Shown: positions 16,838 through 25,673, counted from the first letter of the stretch. The stretch is DNA of 64,000 nucleotides from Cellulomonas sp. NS3 (GCF_024757985.1 NZ_CP103289.1:186001-250000); one strand, 5' to 3'. The notes: generated by a model from the sequence alone, not told the origin. Made by a program: numbers and translations.

Positions 16838-18127
16838 TCAGCCGCCGCCGGCCGCCAGCGACGTCGCGTGGTGCGGGAACCCGTCCCACCGCGGTTCACG
16901 GCACGGCTTCTCGAGGAAGAAGCCCTGGCCCAGGCCGACCCCCAGGTCCAGCAGCGAGACGAGCTCGTCCTCGGTCTCGACCCCCTCCGCGACGACGAGC
17001 GCGCCCGCGACCGCGCAGAACCGGGCGAGGGCCCCGACGAGGGCCTGCCGGACGGGGTCGGTGTCGACGCCGCGCACGAGCTGCATGTCGACCTTGACGA
17101 CGTCGGGGCGCAGGCGCAGCACGTGGGTGAGGCTCGCGTACCCGGCACCCGTGTCGTCGACGGCGACGCGCAGCCCGGCGGCGCGGTGCGGTGCGAGGGC
17201 GCGCTCGAGGGCGTCGTAGTCCGCGACCGGGGCGTACTCGGTCAGCTCGAGGACGACCCGGGACACGTCGACGTCGTCGAGGAGCTCGTCGAGCGCCCCG
17301 ACGACGAGCTCGGGGGAGAGGTTGACGGCGATCGCGCAGCCCGGGGGCACCCTCCCGGGCGTGCGGAGCGCGTCGAGGGCGCACCGGGCGGCCGCGACCT
17401 CGAGCTCGCGGCCGAGCCCGACGCTGTGCGCCGCGGCGAACCAGCCGGCCGGCGCGCGGTCGGACGCCTCGAAGCGGGTGAGCGCCTCGGCTGCCACGGC
17501 GACGCCCGTGCTGAGCTCGACTATGGGCTGGTAGACGGAGTGCCGGCCGAGCCCCGAGCACAGGGCGGCGACGCGGGTGTGCAGCGCGGCCCGCTCGCGG
17601 CGCGCCGCCCCCTCGCCGAGCGCCCGGTGGTGCAGGTCGTCGACGACCTGGGCGACGAGCCGTGCGGTGGTCAGGGCGTGCTCGTCGAGCTGCGGGGCGA
17701 CGCCGCTGCTGATCATGCACAGCATGCCGTTCGGCGTGCCGTCGGGCGCGTGCAGCGGCACACCGAGATAGGAGCCGATGTGCAGCGCCAGGGTCACGTC
17801 GAGCCAGGTGGCGGCCGGCACGTCGCGCGCGTTCGGGATGAGCGCGGGCATCGTCCCGTTGAGCACGCGCGAGCAGTAGGCGTCGTTGAGCGAGGTGCGG
17901 GTCCCGACCGCCGGGCCGCTGTGCCCGGGTTCGACGTCGACGATGCGGAACACCTGCTCGGTCCCGACGAACTCGCTCGTCCAGCCGACGTCCATGCGGA
18001 CGTGCTGGCGCAGCAGGTGGACCAGGCGCGCGCACGCGTCCTCGAGGGTCCCGTCGTGCGGGTGCGCGCGCGCGATCGCGTCGATCTCGACGGCGATGCC
18101 GTCGCTGCCCGTGCCGGTCACGTCCAT
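16838..18127 (-). CDS. GAF-EAL cyclic-di-GMP phosphodiesterase
   Basis: 429 residues: an N-terminal GAF-like sensor (about 15-165; IGSYLGVPLHAPDG and NGMLCMIS are typical) and a C-terminal EAL domain (about 195-420). The catalytic and metal-binding elements look intact: AEALTRF, AVNLSPE, LELTEY, the DDTGAGYASL loop, VKVDMQL, AEGVETEDE and GQGFFLEKP. It should hydrolyse c-di-GMP to pGpG under control of the GAF ligand. No transmembrane segment. ATG at 18127 with GGGGG-type ribosome-binding site. Two GAF-SpoIIE phosphatases elsewhere in the window use similar sensor folds. Confidence 0.92.
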   Translation of the reverse strand: MDVTGTGSDGIAVEIDAIARAHPHDGTLEDACARLVHLLRQHVRMDVGWTSEFVGTEQVFRIVDVEPGHSGPAVGTRTSLNDAYCSRVLNGTMPALIPNARDVPAATWLDVTLALHIGSYLGVPLHAPDGTPNGMLCMISSGVAPQLDEHALTTARLVAQVVDDLHHRALGEGAARRERAALHTRVAALCSGLGRHSVYQPIVELSTGVAVAAEALTRFEASDRAPAGWFAAAHSVGLGRELEVAAARCALDALRTPGRVPPGCAIAVNLSPELVVGALDELLDDVDVSRVVLELTEYAPVADYDALERALAPHRAAGLRVAVDDTGAGYASLTHVLRLRPDVVKVDMQLVRGVDTDPVRQALVGALARFCAVAGALVVAEGVETEDELVSLLDLGVGLGQGFFLEKPCREPRWDGFPHHATSLAAGGG

Positions 18128-18301
18128 GCCGACCCCCTGCTCCGGTGGCGGTCCCCCCGGCCGCCTCCTGCCACGAGGCTAGCCCCGCGCGCACGAGGAG
18201 GCCGCGCGAGGGCTGGTACGTCGCGTCGGCCCGCGCGGAGGGAGGCGGGCGCGACGGGGGCGGCGTCGCGCGCAGGACCGGGTCGAGCGGTCGCGCAGGG
18301 C

Positions 18302-18331
18302 TTGGCACTCCCGGTAGCAGAGTGCTAAAAA
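18302..18331 (+). promoter_or_regulatory. CIRCE operator containing the hsp20 promoter
   Basis: TTGGCACTC-N9-GAGTGCTAA (18302-18328) matches the CIRCE consensus TTAGCACTC-N9-GAGTGCTAA at 17 of 18 arm positions. The arms also supply a -35 (TTGGCA) and, 18 nt on, a -10 (TAAAAA). HrcA binding would therefore occlude the promoter. This indicates heat-shock control by HrcA rather than an HspR/HAIR site. Confidence 0.88.
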
Positions 18332-18424
18332 AGAGACGTAGCCAGTCCTCTCCGGACGGTTCCGGAGGGGGCCCGTACCGAGGCGTCGGACGGTCCGGTG
18401 CCTCGCCGCGAGGAGGTGATGGTC

Positions 18425-18877
18425 GTGGCTACGCGATTCGACCCGTTCCAGGAGATGGACCGGCTCGTCGGTCAGGTGTTCGGCTCCGCACGCGCTGCAG
18501 CGTCCATGCCGCTCGACCTGTTCCGGTCGGGGGACCACTACGTGCTCCACGCCGACCTCCCGGGCGCCGACCCGGGCACGATCGACGTGAACGTCGAGGA
18601 CCAGACGCTGACGATCCGCGCGCAGCGCACCCACCAGGGTGCCGAGGGCGTGCAGTGGCTCGTGCAGGAGCGTCCGTCCGGCACGTACGTGCGCCAGCTG
18701 ACCGTGGGTCGCGGCCTCGCGCTCGACAAGATCGAGGCGACGTACGCCGACGGCGTCCTCTCCCTGACGATCCCCGTCGCCGAGGAGGCGAAGCCGCGCC
18801 GTATCGAGGTGCAGCACAGCGCGTCCCAGGCCGCCGCGATCACGCAGTCCGGCGAGCGCGCCGACGCGACGGGCTGA
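18425..18877 (+). CDS. Hsp20 / alpha-crystallin small heat-shock protein
   Basis: A 150-residue ATP-independent holdase chaperone. The alpha-crystallin domain spans about residues 35-130 (YVLHADLPGADPGTIDVNVE, then the ADGVLSLTIPV block containing the G-x-L motif); the C-terminal tail begins EEAKPRRIEV. The GTG at 18425 is chosen over the ATG six bases earlier because it places AGGAGG at an 8-nt spacing and gives the usual ATRFDPFxEMDRL beginning. Preceded by CIRCE and followed by a 32-nt palindromic terminator. Monocistronic. Confidence 0.93.
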   Translation: MATRFDPFQEMDRLVGQVFGSARAAASMPLDLFRSGDHYVLHADLPGADPGTIDVNVEDQTLTIRAQRTHQGAEGVQWLVQERPSGTYVRQLTVGRGLALDKIEATYADGVLSLTIPVAEEAKPRRIEVQHSASQAAAITQSGERADATG

Positions 18878-18903
18878 CGCGCCGACAGGGCCCGGACGCA
18901 CCG

Positions 18904-18935
18904 GAGGCCGGGGAGCCCGCGGGCTCCCCGGCCTC
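18904..18935. terminator. Bidirectional palindromic terminator between hsp20 and metE
   Basis: A perfect 32-nt palindrome running from GAGGCCGGGGAG at 18904 to CTCCCCGGCCTC at 18935 lies between the convergent hsp20 and metE genes. The stem is at least 14 bp. It would terminate transcription from both sides. Confidence 0.75.
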
Positions 18936-18953
18936 GGGCCGTCGTGCGTCAGG

Positions 18954-21305
18954 TCAGGCGAGCGTCGCCCGGACCGCGCGCGTCGCGGCGAGGATGCTCT
19001 CGAGCGACGGCGTGACCTCGGCGTAGCGACGGGTCTTCAGGCCGCAGTCGGGGTTGACCCAGAGCTGGTCGAGGTCGATGGCCTTGACCGCCGCCGTGAG
19101 CAGCTCCTGGACCTCGTCCTCGCCCGGCACGCGCGGGGAGTGGATGTCGTAGACGCCCGGGCCGACGGCGCGCGGGTACCCGGCGTTCGCGATGTCGGCG
19201 AGGATCTCCATCTTCGAGCGGGCCGCCTCGATCGAGGTCACGTCCGCGTCGAGGCCGTCGATCGCGCCGACGATCTGCCCGAACTCGGAGTAGCACAGGT
19301 GCGTGTGGATCTGCGTGTCGGGGCGCACGCCGGCTGTCGAGAGGCGGAACGACCGCACCGACCAGTCGAGGTACGCGGCGTGGTCCTTCTCCTTGAGCGG
19401 GAGCAGCTCGCGCAGCGCCGGCTCGTCGACCTGCACGATCGCGATGCCGGCCTCCTCGAGGTCCGTGATCTCGTCGCGCAGCGCGAGCGCCACCTGGTTC
19501 GCGGTGTCGCCGAGCGGCTGGTCGTCGCGCACGAACGACCACGCGAGGATCGTCACCGGGCCCGTGAGCATGCCCTTGACCGGCTTGCTCGTGAGCGACT
19601 GCGTGTAGTGCGTCCAGCCGACCGTGATCGGGGCGGGCCGCGAGACGTCGCCCCACAGGATCGACGGGCGGGTGCAGCGCGAGCCGTAGGACTGGACCCA
19701 GCCGTTCTGCGTCACGGCGAACCCGTCGAGGTTCTCCGCGAAGTACTGGACCATGTCGTTGCGCTCGGGCTCGCCGTGCACGAGAACGTCGAGGCCGACG
19801 GTCTCCTGGAGCTCGACCACGCGGCGGATCTCCGCGCGCATCTCCTCCTCGTACTGCTCGGTGCTGAGCTCGCCCTTGTCGTGCGCCGCGCGCGCCTTGC
19901 GGATCTCGGGCGTCTGCGGGAACGACCCGATGGTCGTCGTGGGCAGCGGCGGGAGGTTGAGGCGCTCCGCCTGGGCGCTCTTGCGCTCGGTGAACGGGCC
20001 GCGGTTGAACGCGTCCTCGGTGAGCGACGCGACGCGCTCGCGCACCTCGGGGCGGACGACGCCCGGCGCCGTGGCGCGCGAGCGGACCGCGTCCGACGCC
20101 TCGAGCAGCTGCGTGTGGATGGCCTCGCGACCCTCCGCCAGGCCCTCGGCGAGCGTGACGATCTCGGCGACCTTCTGGTCGGCGAACGCGAGCCAGGACT
20201 TCAGCGTCGCGTCGAGCGCGGGCTCGTCCTCGAGCGTGTGCGGCACGTGGAACAGCGACGTCGACGTGCCGGCCGCGACCTGCGCCGCGCCGAGCGTCTC
20301 GAGGCGCTCGAGCACCTCGAGCTCCGCGGACAGGTCCGCGCGCCAGATGTTGTGTCCGTCGATGACACCGCCGACGACGACCTTGCCCGCGAGACCGGGA
20401 ACGGCGGCCGTGGGGGCCGCGCCGCGGACGAGGTCGAGCGCGACGCCCTCGACGTCCGAGGCCGCGACGACGTCGAGGCTCTCCGCGAGGTCCGCGTAGG
20501 GCGCGGCGACGAGGATCGCCGGGCGCTCGGGGCGGGCGAGCTCGGTCGCGAGCACGGTGTACGCCTGGGCGAACGCCTCGCGGACGCGCTCGAGCGGGAC
20601 GTCGAGCGACTCGGAGACCAGCGCGGGCTCGTCGAGCTGGACCCACGTGGCGCCGGCCGTCGCGAGCTCGCGGAGCACCGTCGCGTACACGGGGAGCAGG
20701 TCCGCGAGGCGGTCGAGCGGCGTGAAGCCCTCGGGCGCGGTCTCGGTCGGCTTCGCGAGCGCGAGGTAGGTGACCGGGCCGACGAGGACCGGGCGCGTCA
20801 GGACGTCGTCGGCGAGGCCCTCGACGAACTCGCGCACGGTGCGGTCGCTCGCGTAGCGGAACTCCGTCTCCGGGCCGATCTCCGGGACGAGGTAGTGGTA
20901 GTTCGTGTCGAACCACTTGGTCATCTCGAGCGGCAGGTCCTCGCCGCGGCCGCGGGCGACCGTCGAGTAGCCCGCGAGGTCGAGGCGGCCCTCGGCGTCG
21001 ACGAGGTCGGCGAAGCGGGCCGGGACGGCGCCCACGAGGTTGGTCGCGTCGAGCACCTGGTCGTAGAACGAGAACGCGCTCGGGATCGCGGGCACGTCGG
21101 TGCGCAGGCCGAGGCCGGCGAGGTGCGTGCGGGTGCGCTTGCGCAGGTCGGCGGCGACCGCCTCGACCTCCTCGGCGGACGTCTTGCCGGCCCAGAACGC
21201 CTCGATGGCCTTCTTCAGCTCGCGGCGGGGCCCGATGCGCGGGTAGCCGAGGATCGTCCCGGCGGGGAACTCGGGCAGCGCGGACGCGGGGGTGGTGCTG
21301 GTCAT
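18954..21305 (-). CDS. metE: Cobalamin-independent methionine synthase
   Basis: The 783-residue MetE transfers the methyl group from 5-methyltetrahydropteroyl-triglutamate to homocysteine. Both halves are present: N-terminal TILGYPRIGPRRELKKAIE and C-terminal LPTTTIGSFPQT. Zinc/homocysteine ligands are visible in IHTHLCYSEFG (His, Cys) and NPDCGLKTR (Cys). The ATG at 21305 is chosen; upstream in-frame sequence is low-complexity. Second gene after metF with a 13-bp gap, so probably co-transcribed and under the S-box riboswitch. A terminator palindrome follows. Confidence 0.97.
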   Translation of the reverse strand: MTSTTPASALPEFPAGTILGYPRIGPRRELKKAIEAFWAGKTSAEEVEAVAADLRKRTRTHLAGLGLRTDVPAIPSAFSFYDQVLDATNLVGAVPARFADLVDAEGRLDLAGYSTVARGRGEDLPLEMTKWFDTNYHYLVPEIGPETEFRYASDRTVREFVEGLADDVLTRPVLVGPVTYLALAKPTETAPEGFTPLDRLADLLPVYATVLRELATAGATWVQLDEPALVSESLDVPLERVREAFAQAYTVLATELARPERPAILVAAPYADLAESLDVVAASDVEGVALDLVRGAAPTAAVPGLAGKVVVGGVIDGHNIWRADLSAELEVLERLETLGAAQVAAGTSTSLFHVPHTLEDEPALDATLKSWLAFADQKVAEIVTLAEGLAEGREAIHTQLLEASDAVRSRATAPGVVRPEVRERVASLTEDAFNRGPFTERKSAQAERLNLPPLPTTTIGSFPQTPEIRKARAAHDKGELSTEQYEEEMRAEIRRVVELQETVGLDVLVHGEPERNDMVQYFAENLDGFAVTQNGWVQSYGSRCTRPSILWGDVSRPAPITVGWTHYTQSLTSKPVKGMLTGPVTILAWSFVRDDQPLGDTANQVALALRDEITDLEEAGIAIVQVDEPALRELLPLKEKDHAAYLDWSVRSFRLSTAGVRPDTQIHTHLCYSEFGQIVGAIDGLDADVTSIEAARSKMEILADIANAGYPRAVGPGVYDIHSPRVPGEDEVQELLTAAVKAIDLDQLWVNPDCGLKTRRYAEVTPSLESILAATRAVRATLA

Positions 21306-21318
21306 CGTGGGTCCTCGA

Positions 21319-22413
21319 TCAGTTCGTGGGGGCGGGGACGGGGCTGGGTGTGCCGGCCTGCGGCCTGGGGGAGCGGTCGGGAGCTGTCGGAGCCCCGCCG
21401 CCGAGGTGTGCACCCTCGAGCAGGTCCAGCGCGGCATGGTGGGTGTTGAAGGTGTAGACGTGGACGCCCGGGGCGCCCCCGTCGAGCACGGCGTTCACGA
21501 GGTCGACGCTCACGCGGATGCCGACACGGTGGCGCTCGGCGTCGTCCTCGACCGAGCCGAGCCGCTCGAGCAGCGGCCGGGGGACCGGGACGCCGGTGAG
21601 CGCCTCGACCCGCAGGAGCCGGGCGGGGTCCGTCGTCGGGATGATGCCCGGGATGATCGGGATCGTGACGCCGGCCTCGCGCGCCTCGGCGACGAGCTCG
21701 AGGTAGCTGCCCGCGTCGAAGAAGACCTGCGTGATCGCGAAGTCGGCGCCGGCCTCCTGCTTGGCGAGCAGCGCCGCGACGTCCTGCGCCCGGGTGCTGC
21801 CCGTGCCGGCGTTGCCGCGCGGGAACGCGGCGACGGCGATCGACAGGGGCCGCACGGTCGCGCGGACCTTCTGCGCGAGGCTCGCACGGCAGCGGCGCTC
21901 CTCGATCTCGCGGAGCAGCGCGACGAGCTCGCTCGCGGTCTCGAGGCCCTCGGGGTGCGGGCGCCAGTCCGGCTGGTCGGCCGGCGGGTCGCCGCGGAGC
22001 GCGAGGAAGGACCGGACGCCCTCGTCGAGGAACTCCTCGACGACCGCGGTGACCTCGGCGCGCGAGGTCCCGACGCAGGTCAGGTGCGCGATGGGGTTGA
22101 GCGACGTCTCGCGCAGCAGGCGGCGGACGAGCCCTCGCGTGGTGTCGCGCGTCTTGCCCGACGCCCCGTAGGTCACCGAGACGAAGTCGGGGCGGGCCTC
22201 GCCGAGCGCCTGGATCGTCGCCCACAGCTTCGGGGCGGCGTCCGGGTTGCGCGGCGGGAACAGCTCGAACGACACCGTCGGCCGGTCGACCGGCGCCAGC
22301 ACGTCGCGCGCACCCGGGGCCGGGCGGACCGAGTCGCCGGTGAAGGTGTCGCGCGGGGCGGGGGGTGCGTCGGGCGCGGCGTCGGGCGCGGCGTCGGTCA
22401 CGGGCGCGCTCAT
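21319..22413 (-). CDS. metF: 5,10-methylenetetrahydrofolate reductase
   Basis: The 364-residue FAD enzyme makes 5-methyl-THF for MetE. Characteristic blocks are VSFELFPPRNPDA, VSVTYGASGKTRD, AHLTCVG, LALRGDPPADQP, ADFAITQVFFDA and IPIIPGIIPTTDP, all in the order expected for MetF. Residues 1-45 and the last 25 are Ala/Pro/Asp-rich extensions. ATG at 22413. First gene of a metF-metE unit headed by an S-box (SAM) riboswitch about 70 bp upstream, so expression should fall when SAM is abundant. Confidence 0.95.
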   Translation of the reverse strand: MSAPVTDAAPDAAPDAPPAPRDTFTGDSVRPAPGARDVLAPVDRPTVSFELFPPRNPDAAPKLWATIQALGEARPDFVSVTYGASGKTRDTTRGLVRRLLRETSLNPIAHLTCVGTSRAEVTAVVEEFLDEGVRSFLALRGDPPADQPDWRPHPEGLETASELVALLREIEERRCRASLAQKVRATVRPLSIAVAAFPRGNAGTGSTRAQDVAALLAKQEAGADFAITQVFFDAGSYLELVAEAREAGVTIPIIPGIIPTTDPARLLRVEALTGVPVPRPLLERLGSVEDDAERHRVGIRVSVDLVNAVLDGGAPGVHVYTFNTHHAALDLLEGAHLGGGAPTAPDRSPRPQAGTPSPVPAPTN

Positions 22414-22479
22414 GAGGCGGTCCGGTGCGGGGTGGCCGCCCGGGAGGGTCGCAGACACGGGGACGTGCACGTCATCGTC

Positions 22480-22576
22480 AACTCCATCGAACCTGGCGGA
22501 AGCACCCACACCCTCGTGAGAGGGGGGTTGCTGCGGCGTCGACGAGCCAGGACTCTCGGCCGCTCTGGATGGTGAG
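22480..22576 (-). ncRNA. S-box (SAM-I type) riboswitch upstream of metF
   Basis: Read on the minus strand: P1 strand CCATC, CAGAGCGGCCGAGAG, CCTGGCTCGTCGACGCCGC, AGCAACC, a short P3 hairpin (CCCTCTCACGAGGG), GGGTGCTTCCGCCAGG and the closing GATGG. This order (AGAG...GAGAG, GCAACC, GGTGCT...CC, P1 closure) follows the S-box/SAM-I core. The position ahead of metF-metE fits methionine control. It could be a SAM-IV-like variant of the same clan. A TATGCT box upstream (about 22581-22586, minus) may be the promoter -10. Confidence 0.8.
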
Positions 22577-22719
22577 CCGAGCATAGGGCCGGTCCCGCAT
22601 GCTGAGCAATGCCTCTCACCAACCGAGATGAGCCCGTCCACGGCTCGGCGGTCTGCCCGTGACCTGGGGCGCGCCGCCGCGAGGACGCGACCCCGTGACG
22701 TGTGCGCCGAGCGGTGCTC

Positions 22720-22773
22720 GTCGGGCGGCGTGCGGGTCGGCCTGGGCGGTGCGGGTCGGGCGGCGTGCGGGTC
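22720..22773. repeat. 19-bp direct repeat beside the phosphatase stop codon
   Basis: GTCGGGCGGCGTGCGGGTC occurs exactly at 22720-22738 and 22755-22773, separated by 16 bp of related sequence. The second copy overlaps the stop of the histidine phosphatase gene. Probably a slippage duplication in the spacer; nothing else is recognisable between 22590 and 22771. Confidence 0.6.
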
Positions 22774-23431
22774 AGGCGATCGAGGCTACCGGGGTCGGCG
22801 CGCGCATCGGGCGGGCCGCCACGTGGCCCTGGCCGGCGACGTCGACCGCGACGCTCGTCAGGCGCGCCGACCCGTCGGGCTCGATCTGGACGGTGGAGAC
22901 CGACGCGTTGGGCAGCGGGACGAGGCCGACCTCGTCGACCGTCGCGAGGTACGCGCCGAGCGCGAGCCCGTGCCCGACGACGAGGACGTGCCCGCCGTCG
23001 TCGTGCTGCGCGGCGATGCGGGCGAACACGTCCCGGGTCCGGTGCATGAACTCGGCCCCGGGCTCCCCGCCGGGCAGCCCCGGGTGCCGGCCTGCGAGGA
23101 CCTCCGTGACGAGCTCGGGCCACGAGACGACCTCGTCGAGCACCCCTTCGTGCTTCCGCTCGTAGATGCCGAAGCTGTACTCGAGCAGCCCGGGATCGGT
23201 GCGCAGGCGGACCTCGGGGTGGGGGCGGAGCAGCTCGACGGCGGTCGCGACGGCCCGGCCCGAGGGCGAGGACCACGCCGCGGTGAACGGGGTGCCGGCG
23301 AGGTGCCGGGCGGTGGTGCGGACGCCCGCGCGGCCGTCGCGCGTGAGCGGCGAGTCGCAGCGTCCCTGCATGATCCGTCGTGCGTTGAAGTAGGTGCGCC
23401 CGTGGCGGACGAGCGTCAGCGTGAGGGTCAT
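22772..23431 (-). CDS. Histidine phosphatase (phosphoglycerate-mutase-like)
   Basis: A 219-residue member of the histidine phosphatase superfamily with the phospho-accepting LVRHGRTYFN motif near the N-terminus (His about 10), LLEYSFGIYE (acidic residue) and the second catalytic histidine in VLVVGHGLALG (about 150-160). Substrates range from phosphosugars to nucleotides in this family and cannot be assigned here. ATG at 23431; a minus-strand TAGCGT at 23463-23468 may be its -10, although no -35 is evident. Monocistronic by layout. Confidence 0.88.
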   Translation of the reverse strand: MTLTLTLVRHGRTYFNARRIMQGRCDSPLTRDGRAGVRTTARHLAGTPFTAAWSSPSGRAVATAVELLRPHPEVRLRTDPGLLEYSFGIYERKHEGVLDEVVSWPELVTEVLAGRHPGLPGGEPGAEFMHRTRDVFARIAAQHDDGGHVLVVGHGLALGAYLATVDEVGLVPLPNASVSTVQIEPDGSARLTSVAVDVAGQGHVAARPMRAPTPVASIA

Positions 23432-23526
23432 CGGTGCCCCGCTCTCTCTCGTTGTCGCTCCGACGCTAAGGAGCACGCATGTCGGGCGGACGACGCAGGC
23501 ATGACGAACAGGCGACGATGTGCCGC

Positions 23527-24135
23527 TCAGCGCCCCGCGACGACCGGGCAGCCCGCGAGGTGGTCGTCGACGAGGCCGCACGCCTGCATCGCCGCGTACA
23601 CGGTGGTCGGTCCGAGGAAGCGGAAGCCCAGGCGCTTGAGCTCGCGGGCCAGCGCCTTGGACTCGTCGGTCTGCGCGGGCACGTCGGTCCAGGTAGCGGG
23701 CCGTGGGCGCGCACCGGCGCCGGCCGGCGCGAACGACCAGACCACCTCGTCGAGCGTGCGCCCGGCCTCGTGCAGGGCGAGGACCGCGCGCGCGTTGGCG
23801 ATCGTGGCCTCGATCTTGGCGCGGTTGCGGACGATCCCCGCGTCCGCCAGGAGCCGGGCGACGTCGGTGTCGTCGAACCGGGCGACCGCCTCCGGCTCGA
23901 AGTCGGCGAACGCCGCGCGGAACGCGGGCCGCTTCCGCAGGATCGTGATCCAGGCGAGGCCGGACTGGAAGCCCTCGAGGGCCAGGCGCTCGAGCAGCGC
24001 CCGGTCGCCGTGCACGGGGACGCCCCACTCCTCGTCGTGGTACGCCTCGTAGAGCGGGTTGCCGTCGCCGAAGCAGCGTGCGCCGGGGGTCGCCAGCGGG
24101 ACGGCCGCCGGCTCGGGGGTCTCGGTGGGGGTCAT
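23527..24135 (-). CDS. tag: DNA-3-methyladenine glycosylase I
   Basis: The 202-residue base-excision enzyme removes 3-methyladenine from DNA. The Tag zinc ligands are apparent: Cys in ARCFG and His in YEAYHDEEWG near the N-terminus, His and Cys in DDHLAGC at the C-terminus. The family core GFQSGLAWITILRKRPAFR and GIVRNRAKIEATIANA are present. The ATG at 24135 sits just before a Pro/Glu-rich leader. The gene lies between the phosphatase and tetR genes, all leftward, but gaps near 95-180 bp argue for separate transcripts. Confidence 0.93.
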   Translation of the reverse strand: MTPTETPEPAAVPLATPGARCFGDGNPLYEAYHDEEWGVPVHGDRALLERLALEGFQSGLAWITILRKRPAFRAAFADFEPEAVARFDDTDVARLLADAGIVRNRAKIEATIANARAVLALHEAGRTLDEVVWSFAPAGAGARPRPATWTDVPAQTDESKALARELKRLGFRFLGPTTVYAAMQACGLVDDHLAGCPVVAGR

Positions 24136-24222
24136 GCGGCGATCCTGCCGTGCGCCGCCCACGCCGCGACGGGCGTGCCCGCGGGTCGGGGTCGGCGCTC
24201 ACCGGGACGGGGCGGTGGGTGC

Positions 24223-24285
24223 GCGGCCGGAGGGCGGGCCACCGCGTCGTCGCACCCCCGGCCGGACACCACACCCTCCGGCCGC
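24223..24285 (-). terminator. Long-loop inverted repeat after the tetR gene
   Basis: GCGGCCGGAGGG (24223-24234) and CCCTCCGGCCGC (24274-24285) are perfect 12-bp arms separated by 39 nt, just downstream of the leftward tetR stop. The loop contains a further GGCCGG. A plausible terminator, though the long loop weakens the call. Confidence 0.4.
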
Positions 24286-24318
24286 ACGCCGGGTCGTCCG
24301 TCGCGCCCCGGTTCCGTC

Positions 24319-25647
24319 CTACGGCGAGGCGGCGCCGTTCGCCCGCGTGGCGACGAGCGCCGCGACGCCGTCGAGGATGAGCCGGGCCCCGAAGTCGAGG
24401 TCGGGGTCGTCGGGCGGGCCGTCGAAGGCGAACGCGCCCTCCTCGACGGCCCGCGCGAGCGCGGGGTGCTCGTCGGGCCGCACGAGGGCCGCGATGATCG
24501 CGCCGTAGTCGGCGACGCGCGGGGTGTCGTCGTCCTGCGGCTCGGCGGCGGCGCGCTCGTAGGCGGTGAACTCGCCCGCGAGCCGCGCCTCGCTCAGCGC
24601 GTGCGACGCGAGCAGGGCGGCGACACCGAGCTTCTCCGCCGCGTGCAGGCTCGTCCCGTCGAGGGCGCCGACCATCCCCTCCATCCACGCGAGCCGGTGC
24701 GGGCCGGTCGCGTGCAGCGCCGCGTCGCTCTGCGCGAGCCAGGGGTGCGCCCGCAGGAGCGGGCCCTGCGCGCGCACGAGCTGCTCGAGGCGGGGCCGCC
24801 AGCCGCCCGGCAGCCCGGGCTCGGGTGCCGGGGGCGGCCCGACGGCGGCGTCGGCCATGAGCGCGAGGACCTCGTCCTTCGACGAGACGTACCGGTAGAG
24901 CGACATCGTGGTGAAGCCGAGCGACTCGGCGAGCCGGGCCATCGACACCGCGGCGAGCCCCTCGGCGTCGGCGAGCGCGACCGCCGCGTCGGCGATGCGG
25001 TCGAGGGTCAGGCTCGGGCGGGGTCCCCGGCGGGGCGGCTCGGCGGCGCGCCAGAGGATCTCGACGTCGCGGGGCAGCCGGACCGGGCGCTCGTGGGCCT
25101 CGTCGGCGGGGGCCAGGCCGGCGCGCGCGGCGCGGCGCCGGGCCTCGGCGACCTCGCGGGCGGCCCGCTGCTGCGCGAGCGCGGCGGCCTGGACGGCCTT
25201 CTCGGCCTCGCGCTGGGCGCGCGCCGCGTCGCGCTCGGCCTGCTGGAGCTCGCGTTCCCGCTCGGCGCGGGCGCGCTGCGCCTCCTTGGCGGCAGCCCGC
25301 GCCGCGCGCTCCTGGTCGCGGCGGGCGCGCTCGGCGTCCTTGGCCGCGGTCTGGGCGGCCTTCTCGCGGTCGCGCCGGAGCCGCTCGGTCTCCTTGGTGG
25401 CGGCCTGCTGCGCCTTCTCCCGGTCGCGGCGCAGCAGCTCCGCCTCGCGGCGAGCCGCCTGCGCCTCGCGCTCGTCGGCGGCCTGCGCGTCCTGCTCACG
25501 CGCGGTGTCCGCGTCGCGCCCGCCCGGGCCCCGCGCCTCGCGCGCGTCGGTGGCCCGCGTCCCGTGCCCACCGGCGACCGGGTCGACGGCCGTGCCGCCG
25601 GGGGCGCCGTCGGGCGCGCCGGTCGGGTCCTGCTCGTGTGCGCTCAC
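24319..25647 (-). CDS. TetR-family regulator with a long N-terminal repeat coiled coil
   Basis: 442 residues, about twice the family norm. The TetR HTH is at about 213-260 (LTLDRIADAAVALADAEGL, then SMARLAESLGFTTMSLYRYV) with a TetR_C-type ligand domain to residue 440. Residues 45-175 are Ala/Arg/Glu/Gln-rich, and 72-161 are five consecutive 18-residue repeats of the type LRRDREKA-x2-AA-x-K-x2-ER, predicted to form a long charged helix. GTG at 25647 with AAGGAGGT upstream is a very strong ribosome-binding site. Divergent from the ABC exporter it probably represses through the shared operator (25674-25713). Confidence 0.9.
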   Translation of the reverse strand: MSAHEQDPTGAPDGAPGGTAVDPVAGGHGTRATDAREARGPGGRDADTAREQDAQAADEREAQAARREAELLRRDREKAQQAATKETERLRRDREKAAQTAAKDAERARRDQERAARAAAKEAQRARAERERELQQAERDAARAQREAEKAVQAAALAQQRAAREVAEARRRAARAGLAPADEAHERPVRLPRDVEILWRAAEPPRRGPRPSLTLDRIADAAVALADAEGLAAVSMARLAESLGFTTMSLYRYVSSKDEVLALMADAAVGPPPAPEPGLPGGWRPRLEQLVRAQGPLLRAHPWLAQSDAALHATGPHRLAWMEGMVGALDGTSLHAAEKLGVAALLASHALSEARLAGEFTAYERAAAEPQDDDTPRVADYGAIIAALVRPDEHPALARAVEEGAFAFDGPPDDPDLDFGARLILDGVAALVATRANGAASP

Positions 25648-25673
25648 GGCACCTCCTTGACCCGATCCTAGAA

